Shown: positions 1 to 11,883, counted from the first letter of the stretch. The stretch is DNA of 64,000 bases from Phyto melanocephala (GCA_941918925.1 OW799234.1:72477043-72541042), one strand, 5' to 3'. Notes: a model not told the origin generated them from the sequence alone. Numbers and translations are program-made.

Positions 1-289
1 TACTAAATGCAACTGACTCGTTAAAAGCGACTTTCACACACAGGGATTCTGTACCAACTGCAACTGATTCGTTTAAAGTGACCATTGGCCGAAATACGCC
101 CAGGATATGCATCCAGAAATGAAACCTTAATATGCTCGGCCACATGTTAAAATACCTGTTAATCACTGTTTAAAAATAAGTGGTTGTAAAATGTTCCCTC
201 ACCAGCCTCATAGGCCAGACCTTGCTCCGTCTGACAACTACTTGTTTCGATTGCTGTGGAACGCTCTCTCTCTTTCTCTCTCTCTGGGA

Positions 290-912
290 CAAGGAGAATT
301 CATACAGGTGAAATTATCAGCCCAGCTGATGGGGAGACTTTATGTCAAAATTGGTTGAATTTGCCTTATTAATGCAGGGAAGGGAAGGTAGGTAGGTAGG
401 TAGGTAGGTAGGTAGGTAAGGCTGGTGCAAAGTTACCCTCACACCTTCACTCGGAGACCATTACGGTCCATTGTGACGCCTTAATAGAGAGAAGAAAGAA
501 TAAGAATAGAAATATTTAGGATAGAAGAGAAAGAGAAGCAGACAATTCCAGAGTCTCCGGCGGGAATCGAACCCGCAACCCCCAAACAACTGACTTGTCC
601 TTTTACTGACTAGTCCACAGGGGCACTCTCAGGGAAGTGAAATGTAATTTTAAATTCTGTATTAAACAATTAACTTACGTGTACTTTTTTGATAATAAAT
701 GTGCTAAATTTATGTGTTATGTTGCTTTTGCGTCATTAATAATGCGTTTCAAACAATTATATCCTTTTTTTAAATCAAATTTTAATATATTTTATATGTA
801 AAAACAACTTTTCCATCCCTGATATACGAATTGGCCTTGACATAAAACATCTCATGAAAAGTTGCTTTGTTGTATCAATTTGCCGTTGCATATACCTTAT
901 GGATATACCTTG
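290..912 (+). mobile_element. hAT-like MITE with CAAGG...CCTTG ends, copy 1
   Basis: Flanked by a perfect 8-bp duplication CTCTGGGA (282-289 and 913-920). It contains the family motif ATTATCAGCCCAGCTGATGG and a nested SINE at 383-629. The 8-bp duplication points to hAT mobilisation. Confidence 0.85.
383..629 (-). mobile_element. tRNA-derived SINE
   Basis: Read on the minus strand it carries a perfect B box GGTTCGATTCC (563-573) and an A-box-like TGGACTAGTCAG upstream, then a non-tRNA body and a (CCTA)n tail (391-418 on the plus strand). Direct repeats CAGGGAAG (375-382 and 630-637) are its target duplication. Two other copies of the host MITE lack it, confirming the insertion. Confidence 0.82.
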
Positions 913-3190
913 CTCTGGGAAAAGTTCACTTTAGAACAGGGTGTCCGAAATTTGCTTAGTTAATTTCTGGTCTCAAAAGATGAGCAGTTTTTTGTCAAAA
1001 AGATGAAAATGTATGTATATTGTTCAAACGTTTCAACATAAACAACAAAAATTAAAAAAAAAAATATCTCGCATTTTTAAGTTCTACACTCAATAATATT
1101 CCCATTACAGGCATTTAACTTTTGACAGACAGTTTGTACATTTTCTATTCATCTAATGTTTTAGCAATTTTATACTAATATATTAGAATTAATTTGAATT
1201 AAAATTTACTATTAGTTTCAATAATACAGACAGCGACAACGCCATACAAGTTGACGTCTTGTCACCTTACAACTAATTACAGCCTGTCAAATTTAAAATT
1301 TGCATCTGGCATTTGTTGTTTCTAACTATTAAAGATACAATCAAGATTATATTAATTTGCAAACAAAAATGGATATGCAATTTGAAAGTAAATTAAAGTT
1401 TTATTTATAAACAAAAATATAAGTTTAATATTTATAAATAAAAAACAAAAATTTTTATTTTTTTTAGAAATCACAAAAAACAATTTTTGTAAAATTTGTC
1501 TTCTTTTCGTTGATCTTCTTAAGTTTGAGCTAAAGCTTGTAGAACAAAAATCATACTTTTGTATTTAAAAAAGCTTTTGTAAATGTAAAAAATATAAATA
1601 TGGTTTTAGGTTTCACAAAAAGTTTTCGCTTTGCTAGTATTGATTAATTATTATTAAGCAAAGGGGCACACAGACGATATTTATAATTTTTAACAATATT
1701 AGTCTGTTCAAAGATTGTTAGCGTCAAAGCGTTGACCGACAATTTTATTCGGCAGCTTTTATTCTATTTCTTTTTGAATATAAAAGTTTTCTCCACTTAT
1801 CATTAGTTTAGTTTATTTACTTTTCCAGTAAAGTCCAGTAACTGAGTAATTAAAAAAAAAAAATTACTTTCACAACAAATATTTGGAGAAAAAAGTACGC
1901 AAAAATAAAATTTGTAAACAATTGTAACCAGCTGTTCGATTTAAAACGTTGTATTGTAATATAAGTGCGTGTGTATAAATTCGATAACTTAATGTCCCGA
2001 AGAGTATAATTTGATACCCAGAGGTAGGTTTTAAATAATATTAGCTTTAAGTGGGCATGGCACCTCCTACTTTTAAAATTATATAATTAGTGTTTGAATT
2101 ACATTTAAATAATCCATTACAGATTTAATTTTTTTAAATAACATAAATTTAGGGAAAAGCGTTATATGGAAGGTGGGCGTTAAAGTGGGCATGTCACCAT
2201 AAATTTTTTGAATTATACTTATATTGACGAGAAATGTATGTATATCTGCAAAATTTTATCATCATACATCTAATCCTGTGGGTCTTATGAGCTTTTAAGT
2301 TTCATTAACCAGTAAATTATATGAGAAATGGGCATTGAAGTAGGCGTGTCAAAATAAAGTCTGCCAATGAATTCATCTTAGATATTTCAATATAGAGTCA
2401 TTTATTGTTATATATTAATTTTGGCCAATATTTTAAATTGATTTGTTGTGTTGTTTTTTATTAGCTAATTTATTCTTCCAGAAATTGTGGTCATAGAGAA
2501 ATTATATGAATTTTAGATAAAGCGTTATATGGGAGGTGGGCGTTTATTAGGAGTATCACCTCAATTTTCCGTTACTACCGTTATTCCGCTATTATTATTA
2601 TCAAATTTACTTAATATCCTTTTGCATAGATTGTAAATAAAATAAATGAGTAAGGACAAAAAAAAAAGATTTAAAAGAAAAAATGATAAATAAAAATGTT
2701 TAGCCCTATAGGTCAAAAGAGTAAAATTTTTTACTAAAATCTTCATTCCGCGACACTCTTTCTAATTCAATATTTTCGGTTTGATCGCAGCTACAGAGGC
2801 TAGTCTTCAATTTTTTTTCTTTTTATATCCCTCACCTGTGGTGCCAAGAGTACTGTATTTATAGCTTTGTTACTTCGTTAGTAGTTGTAAGAATATTTAT
2901 TCTGATAGTACTCTGCAGATAACGCGACTAGTCCATACACGCATGTAAAGTATAATCCGTAATGGACTAGGCCTAATCCAACGATCACCCAATTGTATGG
3001 AGAAATCGTGGTCGATTTAACATTACGATGTCCTAGGGGTGGACCATACAAACAATCGGAGTAGTCTTAAAACTAATCTTTGTCACTACTCGATGGAGGC
3101 ACCTACACGACCATTATACACATTTTGACAATACTATATCTAATCGTTAAAACACGAACACTTGTCGTTTAACTACAATCTCTTGTTTCA
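913..3190. other. AT-rich DNA without recognisable genes
   Basis: No supported coding region. From about 2020 to 2570, modules containing gtgggc(g/a)tggcacc or ggaggtgggcgtt recur two to three times, a pattern shared with the Helitron core at 21185-21700, so this may be an old Helitron-like remnant. Confidence 0.5.
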
Positions 3191-3303
3191 CAAGTAAGAG
3201 TGCTATATTCAGCCGTGCTGAATCTTATATACCCTTCACAACGTGTAGTCATGCATTAACAATTGTTTGTATCACAATTATCTCATATGAAATACGTACA
3301 TAC

Positions 3304-5095
3304 TAGGGTGATCGACTCGGTTTTACAACCGGTGGAAAACCCGGTTTTTTCCTTTTTCTGCTGGCGGTTTTTTATAAATGTTGATTTTTCGAATATCGAA
3401 TACACCGGTTTTTTTATCCGAAAAAAGCCGGTTTTTTTTATTTTTTTAAGTTTATTTTCATATATCTTTGTAACCAATCGTAACATAGTATATTTAGTAC
3501 TCAAAAAGTTTCTAAAAATCAGAAAATAAGAACTATTAAATATTCTTCCATTATATTGTAAGAAATTTATTTGTTGTTTAAAAAACAAATGCAAAATAAG
3601 AAAAATAATTAAGCTTAAATATTATTTTTTATAGGATATAAACCTAATGCTTGGCGCATAATTCAGACGAACGACGAATTTCGCCCAACACGACGAATTC
3701 TTCGGTAAAAATTCGTTGTGCAAATTCATCGTGTGAAGCACAACAACGACGAAAAAGTAATATATTTTATAGTTGACAAAATTGTTTACTGTTTGTGCAA
3801 AGAAAAAACAAAAAAAAAAATAATGAAGAATTTAATTTTTTGTGAAACTTAACAAAACAATAAATATAATTTCTGTAATAATAAAAACTTGTTTACGTAT
3901 AAGCAAACGTTTGCAAAGAATGTCTTGGGTAAGTGCATTAAACAATAATAAAAATTTTGTTTGTGTATAACAGCTAATAGTGTGACCATATGAAAAAAAG
4001 ATCACTTAATAAACTTAAACATTTGCAAAAACACAAATAAAAACAAATTTTTGTACTTAACTTTTTTATACTTATTTTAAATGTTTTAAAATAAAAAATA
4101 AAACAATTATTAAAGTAAAAACTAACTTTATTTTCTTAAAAAGTTGAGAAGTAAACCCAAATTAAATAAAAAATGGTCATCTTGTATCAATTTGTTCGTC
4201 GTTCGCCGGCGTAAGAAATAGAAATAAATCTAATGCAGAGTTCGCCGCGTATAGTGTCGACTGACGCCACAATTGTATGTATTCTCATATACACAAATGT
4301 GTTTTATTTTTGATGACGAATATTCGCGACGAAAAATTCGTCGTTCGTTGTGCGCCTAGCATAACGTTAAAAGTGAGAGGTAATTGAAGCATAAACTAAG
4401 CTGATCGATCACATTTAGGTGAAAAGTGTAGTTACAATTAAGAAAAACCAATAATCTCTCCTTCCAGATCCTAATTTTAATTAATGGCATTGAGTGTCTG
4501 ACAACTTAAATTTCAATTAAACTATCGAACAAACTAGTTTATGCCTATATTTGTATGTCTGTCAGGGGTATAAGAAAGAATTTTTAAAACTAAATTTTAA
4601 AGATTTTCTCTCTAGCCTTTAAAATGTATTTCAAATTATAGAAATCATTTCAAACAAAATACTTTAGTGCATATTAGTTTCAAAGATCTATTTAACAGAT
4701 CTATGTACAGAAGGAGATACAAAAATTGATAACAGCCTTATAAAAAGTTTTATTTATTTATGTGTTAATTTTTTGTATTTTTTTATTTTACTTGTAAAGA
4801 TTACTTTTTGTTCTTAAATTCAACTAATTAAAACCAAATTAGTCAACTGCATTCATGTCAGTTATTGCGTTATTGTGCAGCCAAACGTTTATAAACTGTA
4901 AAAATTTCATATTTAGATATAATTTTTATTATAATCTTTTTGAACAATATTTTTTAATTTTTTCTTTAAATATTATATTTTATATATATGAACCCGTTAA
5001 CCGGGTTTTTCTCAATTTTCAAAATAGCAACCGGTTTTTATTTAAATTCTAAATTTCAAACTATTTGAAAACCGGTTTCTAAGTCGAACACCCTA
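3304..5095. mobile_element. hAT-like element inserted in the TATACCC repeat
   Basis: Ends are TAGGGTGATCGACT and its near inverse AGTCGAACACCCTA, with a perfect 8-bp duplication GTACATAC (3296-3303 and 5096-5103). Subterminal ACCGGTTTTT motifs recur at both ends (3330-3440 and 4990-5080), as is common in hAT elements. At 1792 bp and without a long frame it is non-autonomous, and it carries a further nested insertion. Confidence 0.88.
3648..4361. mobile_element. PIF/Harbinger-like element nested in the hAT element
   Basis: Imperfect inverted ends (TGCTTGGCGCA...TGCGCCTAGCA, continuing into ACGAACGACGAATT) and TAA on both sides (3645-3647 and 4362-4364), a 3-bp TWA duplication as used by PIF/Harbinger. 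714 bp, no coding capacity. Superfamily is inferred from duplication size only. Confidence 0.65.
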
Positions 5096-5640
5096 GTACA
5101 TACATATAAAAAACATACATATATAAAAACATCCCATTGTAAAATTATAAACTGAGTTTACGCATGTATGTATGTTTAAAAAAAAAAAATAAAAAATATA
5201 TATAAAAAAATATTTAAAAAAAAAAATTTTTTAAAAAATTCTAAAAATATAAAAAAAATTTTTTTTTGGGATTCGATGCCACGTTTATCTAACCAGAATA
5301 CCACGTTTGTATGTACATATATGTTGTTGTTGTGAAATAAAACGGGGTGGACGTGGTTTTTTGTTCATATCTCAGAAAGTTATGGGGCGATTGTGCTGAA
5401 TTTCAATAGCGATACATTCCCGTATGTTTCCAAAAGATTGATACTATACACAGATCTGAGCAACATATAGTTGCTTCTAAAATTTGGTTTCAACCAACAC
5501 ACGGACAGACAGGTAGACAGGTATTCATAAGCTTTCAGAAAATATATACTTTATGGGGTCGAAAATTAAAATTGTAGAAATTACAAACGGAATGACAAAG
5601 CTATATATACCCTTGTGCACCACAGGTGAAGGGTATAAAA

Positions 5641-7012
5641 ATGATGAGGTCTATGACTGCATTACATAGGACCATGTTGTAAGTGGTCCATTTTGATAAA
5701 ATGGACCACGTAGTCCAATACTTAATATCTGTAGGGTACTACTAATCAGTGGAATAAACTTATGCATGTAAAAATTCAAAATCAATAAATTGCGTCGCAA
5801 ATGGTAAAGCAAAATGGCGTATAACATTAAATCTGAAATCTAGGCTAAGCTTCTTGGTTTGATTGTTTTAAAATGAAAATACCTTAAAAGAACATATTAG
5901 AAACTTCTTAACTTATTTTAAATGAACAGAAACTTGTAAAAAAACTTTAATTTGTCTACATTTTTTATTTAAAATAACAATAAACAACTGCCTCTTTTAT
6001 CTGTAAAACAAATAACACATTTTTTAATTTATTAACTTACGTATCTGTCATCTACATATTTAATTTACTAAATTTTTCTATTAATATTCTATAGCCATCT
6101 AACAATTGACCACTCCCCTATAATTTAAAAATTAAAAAAGTTCCGACTTAATGTTTTAACAGATATTGTAGATCACACAGCAGTTGGGAAAATTGATGTT
6201 TAGATTGTAATAAAATTAATCACTTTTTAATTTAAATTATTTTAAGATTGAGTTGCAGCAAAACGCAGTGTTGTTTAAGATGACGATGTCGTTTAATTTG
6301 TTGTTGTTGTTGTTGCCGTTGTCGCTGTTGTTGATAGATAATAATATTCATTATACGATGGTGCCGATTTAACCAACCCATTTGTCATATTCATTTAACC
6401 ATTACAACCAGTTAGTGCAATAAGTTAATGTGTGTACTGCACCAACATGTGTTGCGCTAGTTAATGCTGGGACGGGTAATAGTTTAGAAATTATTTGAAA
6501 TTTTCATAAAACTTTAACTAAAAGTACTTTATTCAGATACAGGCACTTTTATTTACGATGTATTTTTCAGTGTACTTGTCTAATTTCGCATTGCAAAATG
6601 CATATATGGTGTGTAAAAGCTAGGAAAATTTTCTTTCATATACAAAATGTCATCCTGCATTTCCAGTGTTGAAATTTTCAATTAGAGCGTGTTCTATTTG
6701 GAACTAATAAAGCACCCGACATCAGCTATTTTGCAAGTCAATTGTTTGTGGCGCCAAAAACATAACAAATTACACATTAAAATGTATTTCTATATGTTTT
6801 TTAAGAAATATATATTTTGGAAACTTTATTTGCAAGAACCATGGATGTAACAAGACCATTCTGGGAGTGCTGAATTGTTTTTAAAGGATTTAAACAAATC
6901 AACTACAAATTTTTAATTTAATATACATATAAAAATAACTCAGTTTAAGATTGTGCAAAAAAGAACAATATTTTTAAGCTTTTGCCTCCCCCAGAAAAAA
7001 ATGTGGCTACAC
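5641..7012. other. Non-coding AT-rich stretch
   Basis: No gene supported. About 5780-5870 is similar to 12980-13080 (both contain TAAAGCAAAATGGC), so it is a dispersed repeat pair of unknown type. A (TTG)n run lies at 6299-6315. Confidence 0.5.
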
Positions 7013-7017
7013 CAATG

Positions 7018-8032
7018 CACTATAGGAAATTTCCCTCCTTTTTTGAATTTTTGCAAAGTTTATTTTTTTTTGCTTTAATATATAAGAAATATGACAGAGT
7101 AGACATAGCTTTTTACAATTTAAAAAAAAAATGAATTTCTGTTAGTTTAACAGTTGTTTTGATTACAATTTCTAACCCAGTTATCAGAAAACCTTTAAGT
7201 GCGGTGAATTTTGTGACATCTTCTCATAAAAGTTACTAATGGTTACCAATGACAGCAACTGTACAAAATGTTCTTCTTCATTCACGGCAAATTGTTGATT
7301 CCACTGTGCTTTCAGTTGAATGCTTTGGTGAGGATGCCTCTGACTCGCGCCATAAAATATATAAATCCGATAGATTGCTTCATGCTCGGAAAAGTAGCCG
7401 CGTGAATAACTTTATGGATATTTTTAATCGAGCTTTGGAAACTCCACTCATTTTCTGCATTTCGTTAAACAAACGTATGAAGCACCAGAAGAAATTTAAG
7501 CTTCCAGCAGAAGTAATCGCAATACTGAGATCAAACATACGAAGAAAATCCCGAAAGCGAAGATGAAGAAATGGAGAGTGGTGACATTTTTAACCCATGT
7601 ATATTACATTTGACGTAGACGGTTTGGAACTCGAAAATCAAATTGTTGAATAAAATCCTTTTTAAACATGACTTTTTTTGTTACTTCATTAAATTGGTAA
7701 AAATGGTTATATTCGAATGGTAAGTGTACACTCAAAAAATTTGTTTAGAACAAAAAAAAACAGTTCAGAAAACCAGATCATCTAACAAAGATCTAAAAAA
7801 TCTTGGATGCGGACACCTATAGCCCATAACCCCTTCTTAGAACTAATTATTTGTTAGTTTTTTAGTTAAATTTACATATATTTTTTCCTAAGAGTATGAA
7901 AAACTTTTTCGGTCACTCCCCCTCTCTTAAGTGTTCACCAAAAGTCAAATCCAAGAAATCGTTTAAATCGGTTCACCCGTTTGGCTGTAATTAATTTTGG
8001 TCAAAAAAAGGGGGTGAAAATTTCCCATAGTG
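7018..8032 (+). mobile_element. Short CACTA-ended element with transposase remnant
   Basis: Begins CACTATAGGAAATTT and ends AAATTTCCCATAGTG, an inverted repeat of about 15 bp with one mismatch. CAATG stands on both sides (7013-7017, 8033-8037). If G and C are counted into the ends, the duplication is the 3-bp AAT expected for CACTA-type elements. At 1015 bp it is a deletion derivative; the interior keeps one 105-codon frame. Confidence 0.7.
7249..7566 (+). pseudogene. C-terminal fragment of a CACTA-element protein
   Basis: A 105-codon open frame inside the CACTA-ended element. The stretch FGEDASDSRHKIYKSDRLLH followed by ARKSSRVNNFMDIFNRAL resembles, from memory, the conserved C-terminus of an unnamed transposon-associated protein family in insects and cnidarians. 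No catalytic residues can be assigned. It probably survives as the 3' end of a once longer gene, since the element is too short for a full transposase. The family link is unverified. Confidence 0.5.
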
Positions 8033-8343
8033 CAATGGCAAGAACACAAAACACAGGAAAAAAAAAAAAAATAAAAAATGTAAATCATCATAAATTGTAA
8101 ATCATCATAAGCTGTAAACTGTTATAGGTTATGTCAGATACAACTAGAAACGTATGAACTTTAACCGTAAGTCAGGCAAAATTTAAATTCACAAAATACG
8201 GGGAGCACAAGATGGTGAAACCCAGACAGGCAACTGCAGGAGAGATTTGTTATAATATTCCTGTGAAATTAAAATAATAATGTGAAAAGGGTGGAAGTTT
8301 CTTCTAGTAGGCAGTAGGCAGATCTATATTAGCACGTGCCAAC

Positions 8344-8525
8344 CAGGGTACACTTGTATAAGGTGGCGGTGTCAGCCCAGCTGAAAATTTTTTTGTGTTC
8401 TGGAGTATGTCAAACTACATATTAAAAAAATGATTTCAACTCCGGAAATTGTCAAACTTCATACATAAAAAAGGGAGCCGAAAATCGCTCTCCTTTACGC
8501 TATCACCTTATGTAATTACACCAAG
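8344..8525. mobile_element. hAT-like MITE, diverged relative of the CAAGG family
   Basis: A perfect 8-bp duplication GTGCCAAC flanks it (8336-8343 and 8526-8533). Ends share ATAAGGTG at the same distance from both termini. The interior has GTCAGCCCAGCTGA, close to the motif of the CAAGG elements. Confidence 0.7.
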
Positions 8526-8929
8526 GTGCCAACTACGAAATTTGCTTTTAAGCGTGTTTATTTAACCAAAAAGCCTTAATTGATAAGCTGTTTGTTGATC
8601 AGCTGTTTCCTGAAGGTTTCATATATTTATTATGTATATGTATTTCTACTGTAATTTTTAATTAATTAAGTTTATGAAAAAAAAAAAAAATAAAAAATAT
8701 CGAAAAACCCCTTGTGAAATGCAAACAATCACCTTATGTATGTAGTTGCATAATCAGCGTGTCAGAAACTATATAACCATGCTGAAAACCTAGTGAATAC
8801 AAATTAGAAATGGATATCACTGGAAACGTCAAACTCCATACACAGTCTAGGAAAATTTATTTAATTGGTAGTTTTTTTTCTGACTCTAAAATTGATTGGC
8901 AGAGGTACGTAACCAAATAGCCAGGGTAC

Positions 8930-9240
8930 TCCACGTTGGTTCCGGCTCCGTAAATCGACCTATACCTCTGTATAGGAAGTCGAAGACACTTGAACAGTAA
9001 TTAAAGCTTGAGTACTATGGTTCTCCTCCAGTTAAAAAAAGTTGGTTCAGTCACCGCAAGTCGACCTATACCATTGCATAGGAAGTCGAAGACATCTGAA
9101 CAAATAATTATACTGAGTTTTATGGAACTCCTCCAGGTAGCATTGAGTTTAATTGATACTCCTCCAGTTACGAAAATGAGTTTAGTTGGCACTCCTCCAG
9201 TTGTAAATTTTGAGTTTAGTAGGTACTCCTCCAGTTAATC
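8930..9240 (+). repeat. Tandem array with CTCCTCCAGTT units and hairpins
   Basis: CTCCTCCAGTT or CTCCTCCAGGT recurs five times between 9020 and 9235, usually after TGAGTTTA. A longer unit with CGACCTATAC...GTATAGGAAGTCG, which can pair as a hairpin, occurs at about 8957-8985 and 9062-9090. I cannot assign it to a known element. Confidence 0.65.
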
Positions 9241-9289
9241 CAATTAAAATATATGCACGTGTTTAATTGTAGAAAAGTCTGGAAACTGT

Positions 9290-9430
9290 ATCCAAAGCAC
9301 AGTAACGCGACGCCACACAATTAACCATGCGAGAGTGAGACATAAAACTCTCGAAGCCGGATGAAAAGGACGGCCTGATTGCCCTTAACAGATAATGGCA
9401 ATGACGCGCGAGCTCTTGACCCAACCAGAG
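9290..9430. other. GC-richer stretch with several inverted repeats
   Basis: Contains CGAGAGT...ACTCTCG and ATTGCC...GGCAAT pairs within about 100 bp. No coding frame stands out. It could be a decayed LTR or other element; I cannot tell. Confidence 0.4.
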
Positions 9431-9449
9431 CTGTATTTTGACTTTTAAT

Positions 9450-9610
9450 TGGTAGTCTTGATTCGTCTGCTGATTATTTTTTTACAAACTGCCTTTGTCA
9501 AACTCCATAGATAAAAGACCATTCTCTCTCTTATCTCATTTATTTCAAATGTCAAACTACATTAACATTATCAAAAAAACACAAATTCTCTCCGAACTGC
9601 GATTAAAAAT
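9450..9610. repeat. Relative of the MITE at 26488-26694, ends lost
   Basis: GGTAGTCTTGATTCGTC and the segment with TTTCTCTC...CTCATT...TTTCAAATG match the interior of 26488-26694. Terminal CAAGG motifs and a duplication are not visible. Confidence 0.5.
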
Positions 9611-9617
9611 AATTTAG

Positions 9618-9975
9618 TTTTTATACCCTTCACACAGTAAAAAAGGGTACATACAATTTTCATTTCCGACCCCATAAAGTTTATATTCTGTCCGTTTGTA
9701 TGTTGAAATTAAATTTTTTCAGACCCCACCACCATCGCCTGCACTCGCGTGAGGTATTAAAATATCAGAAATATTCGGGAGCAGATCGTTATTGAAAATC
9801 AGAAACATCGGCACATAATTAACTGAGATATGAGCAAAAAACCACGACCACCTCGTGTATACAAACGTGGTATACTGGTTAGAGTAAACGTGGCATCGAA
9901 TCCCAGCTAAGCCAAAAAATTTTTTATTTTTTATTTTATAATATTTTTATTGTCTTTTTTATTTTTTTATATTTT
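9618..9975 (-). repeat. TATACCC dispersed repeat, copy B, truncated
   Basis: Starts TTTATACCCTTCACACAGT and runs through the conserved segment with GACCACCTCGTG and GTGGCATCGAATCCCAGCT, then breaks off in AT-rich sequence. The palindromic end is missing. Confidence 0.75.
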
Positions 9976-10439
9976 GAAAAACAGAAGCATCAATTCGGAA
10001 TGTCATTTACAACCAAGTAAAATTTTTACAAACGATATTATAAGCCTAGCTGATGGCGAATGCTGCTGACAAACTTTTTATTTAAAGAATTATTTTTTTG
10101 TAAATAGTATTTGACCGAGAACAACCATGAAATAACAGATGCCAACAATTCCTGAATAACACTGTAATGCTTTTATGTTTTGTTTCAAATTAGTAAGGAC
10201 TTAGGACTTAGAACATCATCATAAAAATAAGTTTTTTTGCCCAAGATTTCTCCTACCTGCATTTAAGTTTCTAGTCATTATTTTTCTAAGTTACATACAC
10301 ACATACATACATATTTATGGATGTACATTTTCACGAATATGTAAAACATGTGTAGAGTGTTGCTGCTACATGTTAAATGTGCTTGGATAAGCAGCATTGC
10401 ATCGCAACGAAAATAAAACGAAAGAAATGAAAAACTTAC

Positions 10440-10627
10440 CTTTCATATATCACCTGTGCCTTGTGCAGTTCGATACCATTTGTTTGCTGATTGGCTCGCG
10501 GTATTAAACGTGCAGCCACCGAAGAACGATGTTGGGCCTTACAACGACAAGGATCATGTTTATCCAAATAGTGAGACAGTGTATCCCAGCCACCGCCAAC
10601 ACGCACCATGACGTGTGAACGTAAAAT
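10440..10627 (-). CDS. pigs: Host exon: second half of the GAS2 (GAR) domain, pickled-eggs-like
   Basis: This exon encodes the C-terminal half of a GAS2 domain, a zinc-associated microtubule-binding module of actin-microtubule crosslinkers. On the minus strand it opens after an acceptor (ctcattgcag, AG at 10628-10629) and closes at a consensus donor (gtaagt, 10434-10439). Its 188 bp read [17 protein letters not shown], then [12 protein letters not shown], then about 30 less conserved residues, ending in phase 2. The GGGWDTL and DKHDPCRC motifs are typical of GAS2-like proteins and of Drosophila Pigs; from memory Short stop differs at WDTL. It joins in frame (phase 0) to the exon at 16826-16933. 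The next exon would lie at lower coordinates; I found none down to position 1. Identity as a GAS2 domain is near certain; orthology to pigs is inferred. Confidence 0.88.
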
Positions 10628-11883
10628 CTGCAATGAGTTGTGGAAAAAAAAGAAAAAATAAAACGAATAATGAAAAATTTGTTTTTAATAAATTGTTTAT
10701 ACAAATTAATTTTAATCAAAATTGAATGATCACCCAGGGGAGATATGACTATACATACATACATATGCATTTTCTATTGACGTGCTGAATATGCTTTAAG
10801 CATAAGAAGAGTGCTGTCTGTGTTCAATCCCCTAGATGTGTCTTCGAAGACAGTTTATTAAAATGCATAAATTCATCGATGAACACTATGTTGAATGCTT
10901 AGTTGACTGTATAAATGAGTGGATTACAATTAGTTATCTTAAGTTTTGTATGTGGAAGTAATTATTTCTCAATAAATCATGTAAACATTTTTATTATTTT
11001 CCATATGCGGCATGAGGGTTGAATGATGTGGGTCAAATTAACTAAATTTCCTACAGACATTTGGAGGAAGTTGTTGAATATTACTTTAAAGACATGTGTC
11101 TGCATGTTACTAATTGTTTCTTTTTTTTTGTTTTTTTTGACACTGGGCAGAGAAAGGAAAACTTGGGAATTTTTAGAATTTCAATTGAGATTGGGAAAAG
11201 TTTTTTTTTAGGAAAACTTTTACAAAATGCCTTAATAAAAGTAGCAAAATTGTTGAAAGTTTTAACAAACAATTTTATAGATTTTTTTTCATAACGTTTT
11301 TTGTATCTGGTCCCTGCCCAACAAAAACTTGGCAATGAATAGCTCTTACTAAACAACATACTTTTCAATGATTATTTCATATCGCCTGGCTTATAAAGAA
11401 GTGTTTTTGTAATGACTTGATTTATAATGCGATAAGAAAGTACTTATTTGCAGATATTTGCTTAGATACACCCAAAATACAATTTCTTATTGCGAAATTT
11501 TTTAGAAGTCATTCAAATACATAAGTTTTTATAATTCTCATTTAGTTTAAAACACTTAGAGTATAAGTAATAATGTTATGGCAAAGCAGTTCATAAGCAA
11601 ACTAATGACTTTTAGATATTCACTGATTTTTAAATTCCAAAATAACATAACGCAGAACAATCAAAACGAATTTTCGTTTTTAAAATAATGGAACGATTTC
11701 TGTAAGCCCATATTAAAAATGGGCTACTTAGATTATTAAAATCAAGTACTTATTTATTGCTTTAGAAGTAAGTACTTATTTAAGTCCCTTTTTATAAGCG
11801 ACCGTAATAAGAACTTATTCGAGTCCCTTTTTTTAAGAGAAGGTGGTAAGAACTTATTTGATTTCCTATTTGTAAGCGAGAGT

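Larger units (their letters stand above)
3191..5640 (+). repeat. TATACCC dispersed repeat, copy A, split by a hAT element
   Basis: The left end CAAGTAAGAGTGCTATATTC, a palindromic hook and TTATATACCCTTCAC occur at 3191-3303. The remainder, ending GGTGAAGGGTATAAAA, occurs at 5096-5640. The interval 3304-5095 is an insertion flanked by GTACATAC. Confidence 0.85.

Noticed and set aside
540..629. Functional tRNA gene on the minus strand (perfect B box)
   Set aside because: No pairing acceptor stem, a long non-tRNA body and (CCTA)n tail, and flanking direct repeats: a SINE.
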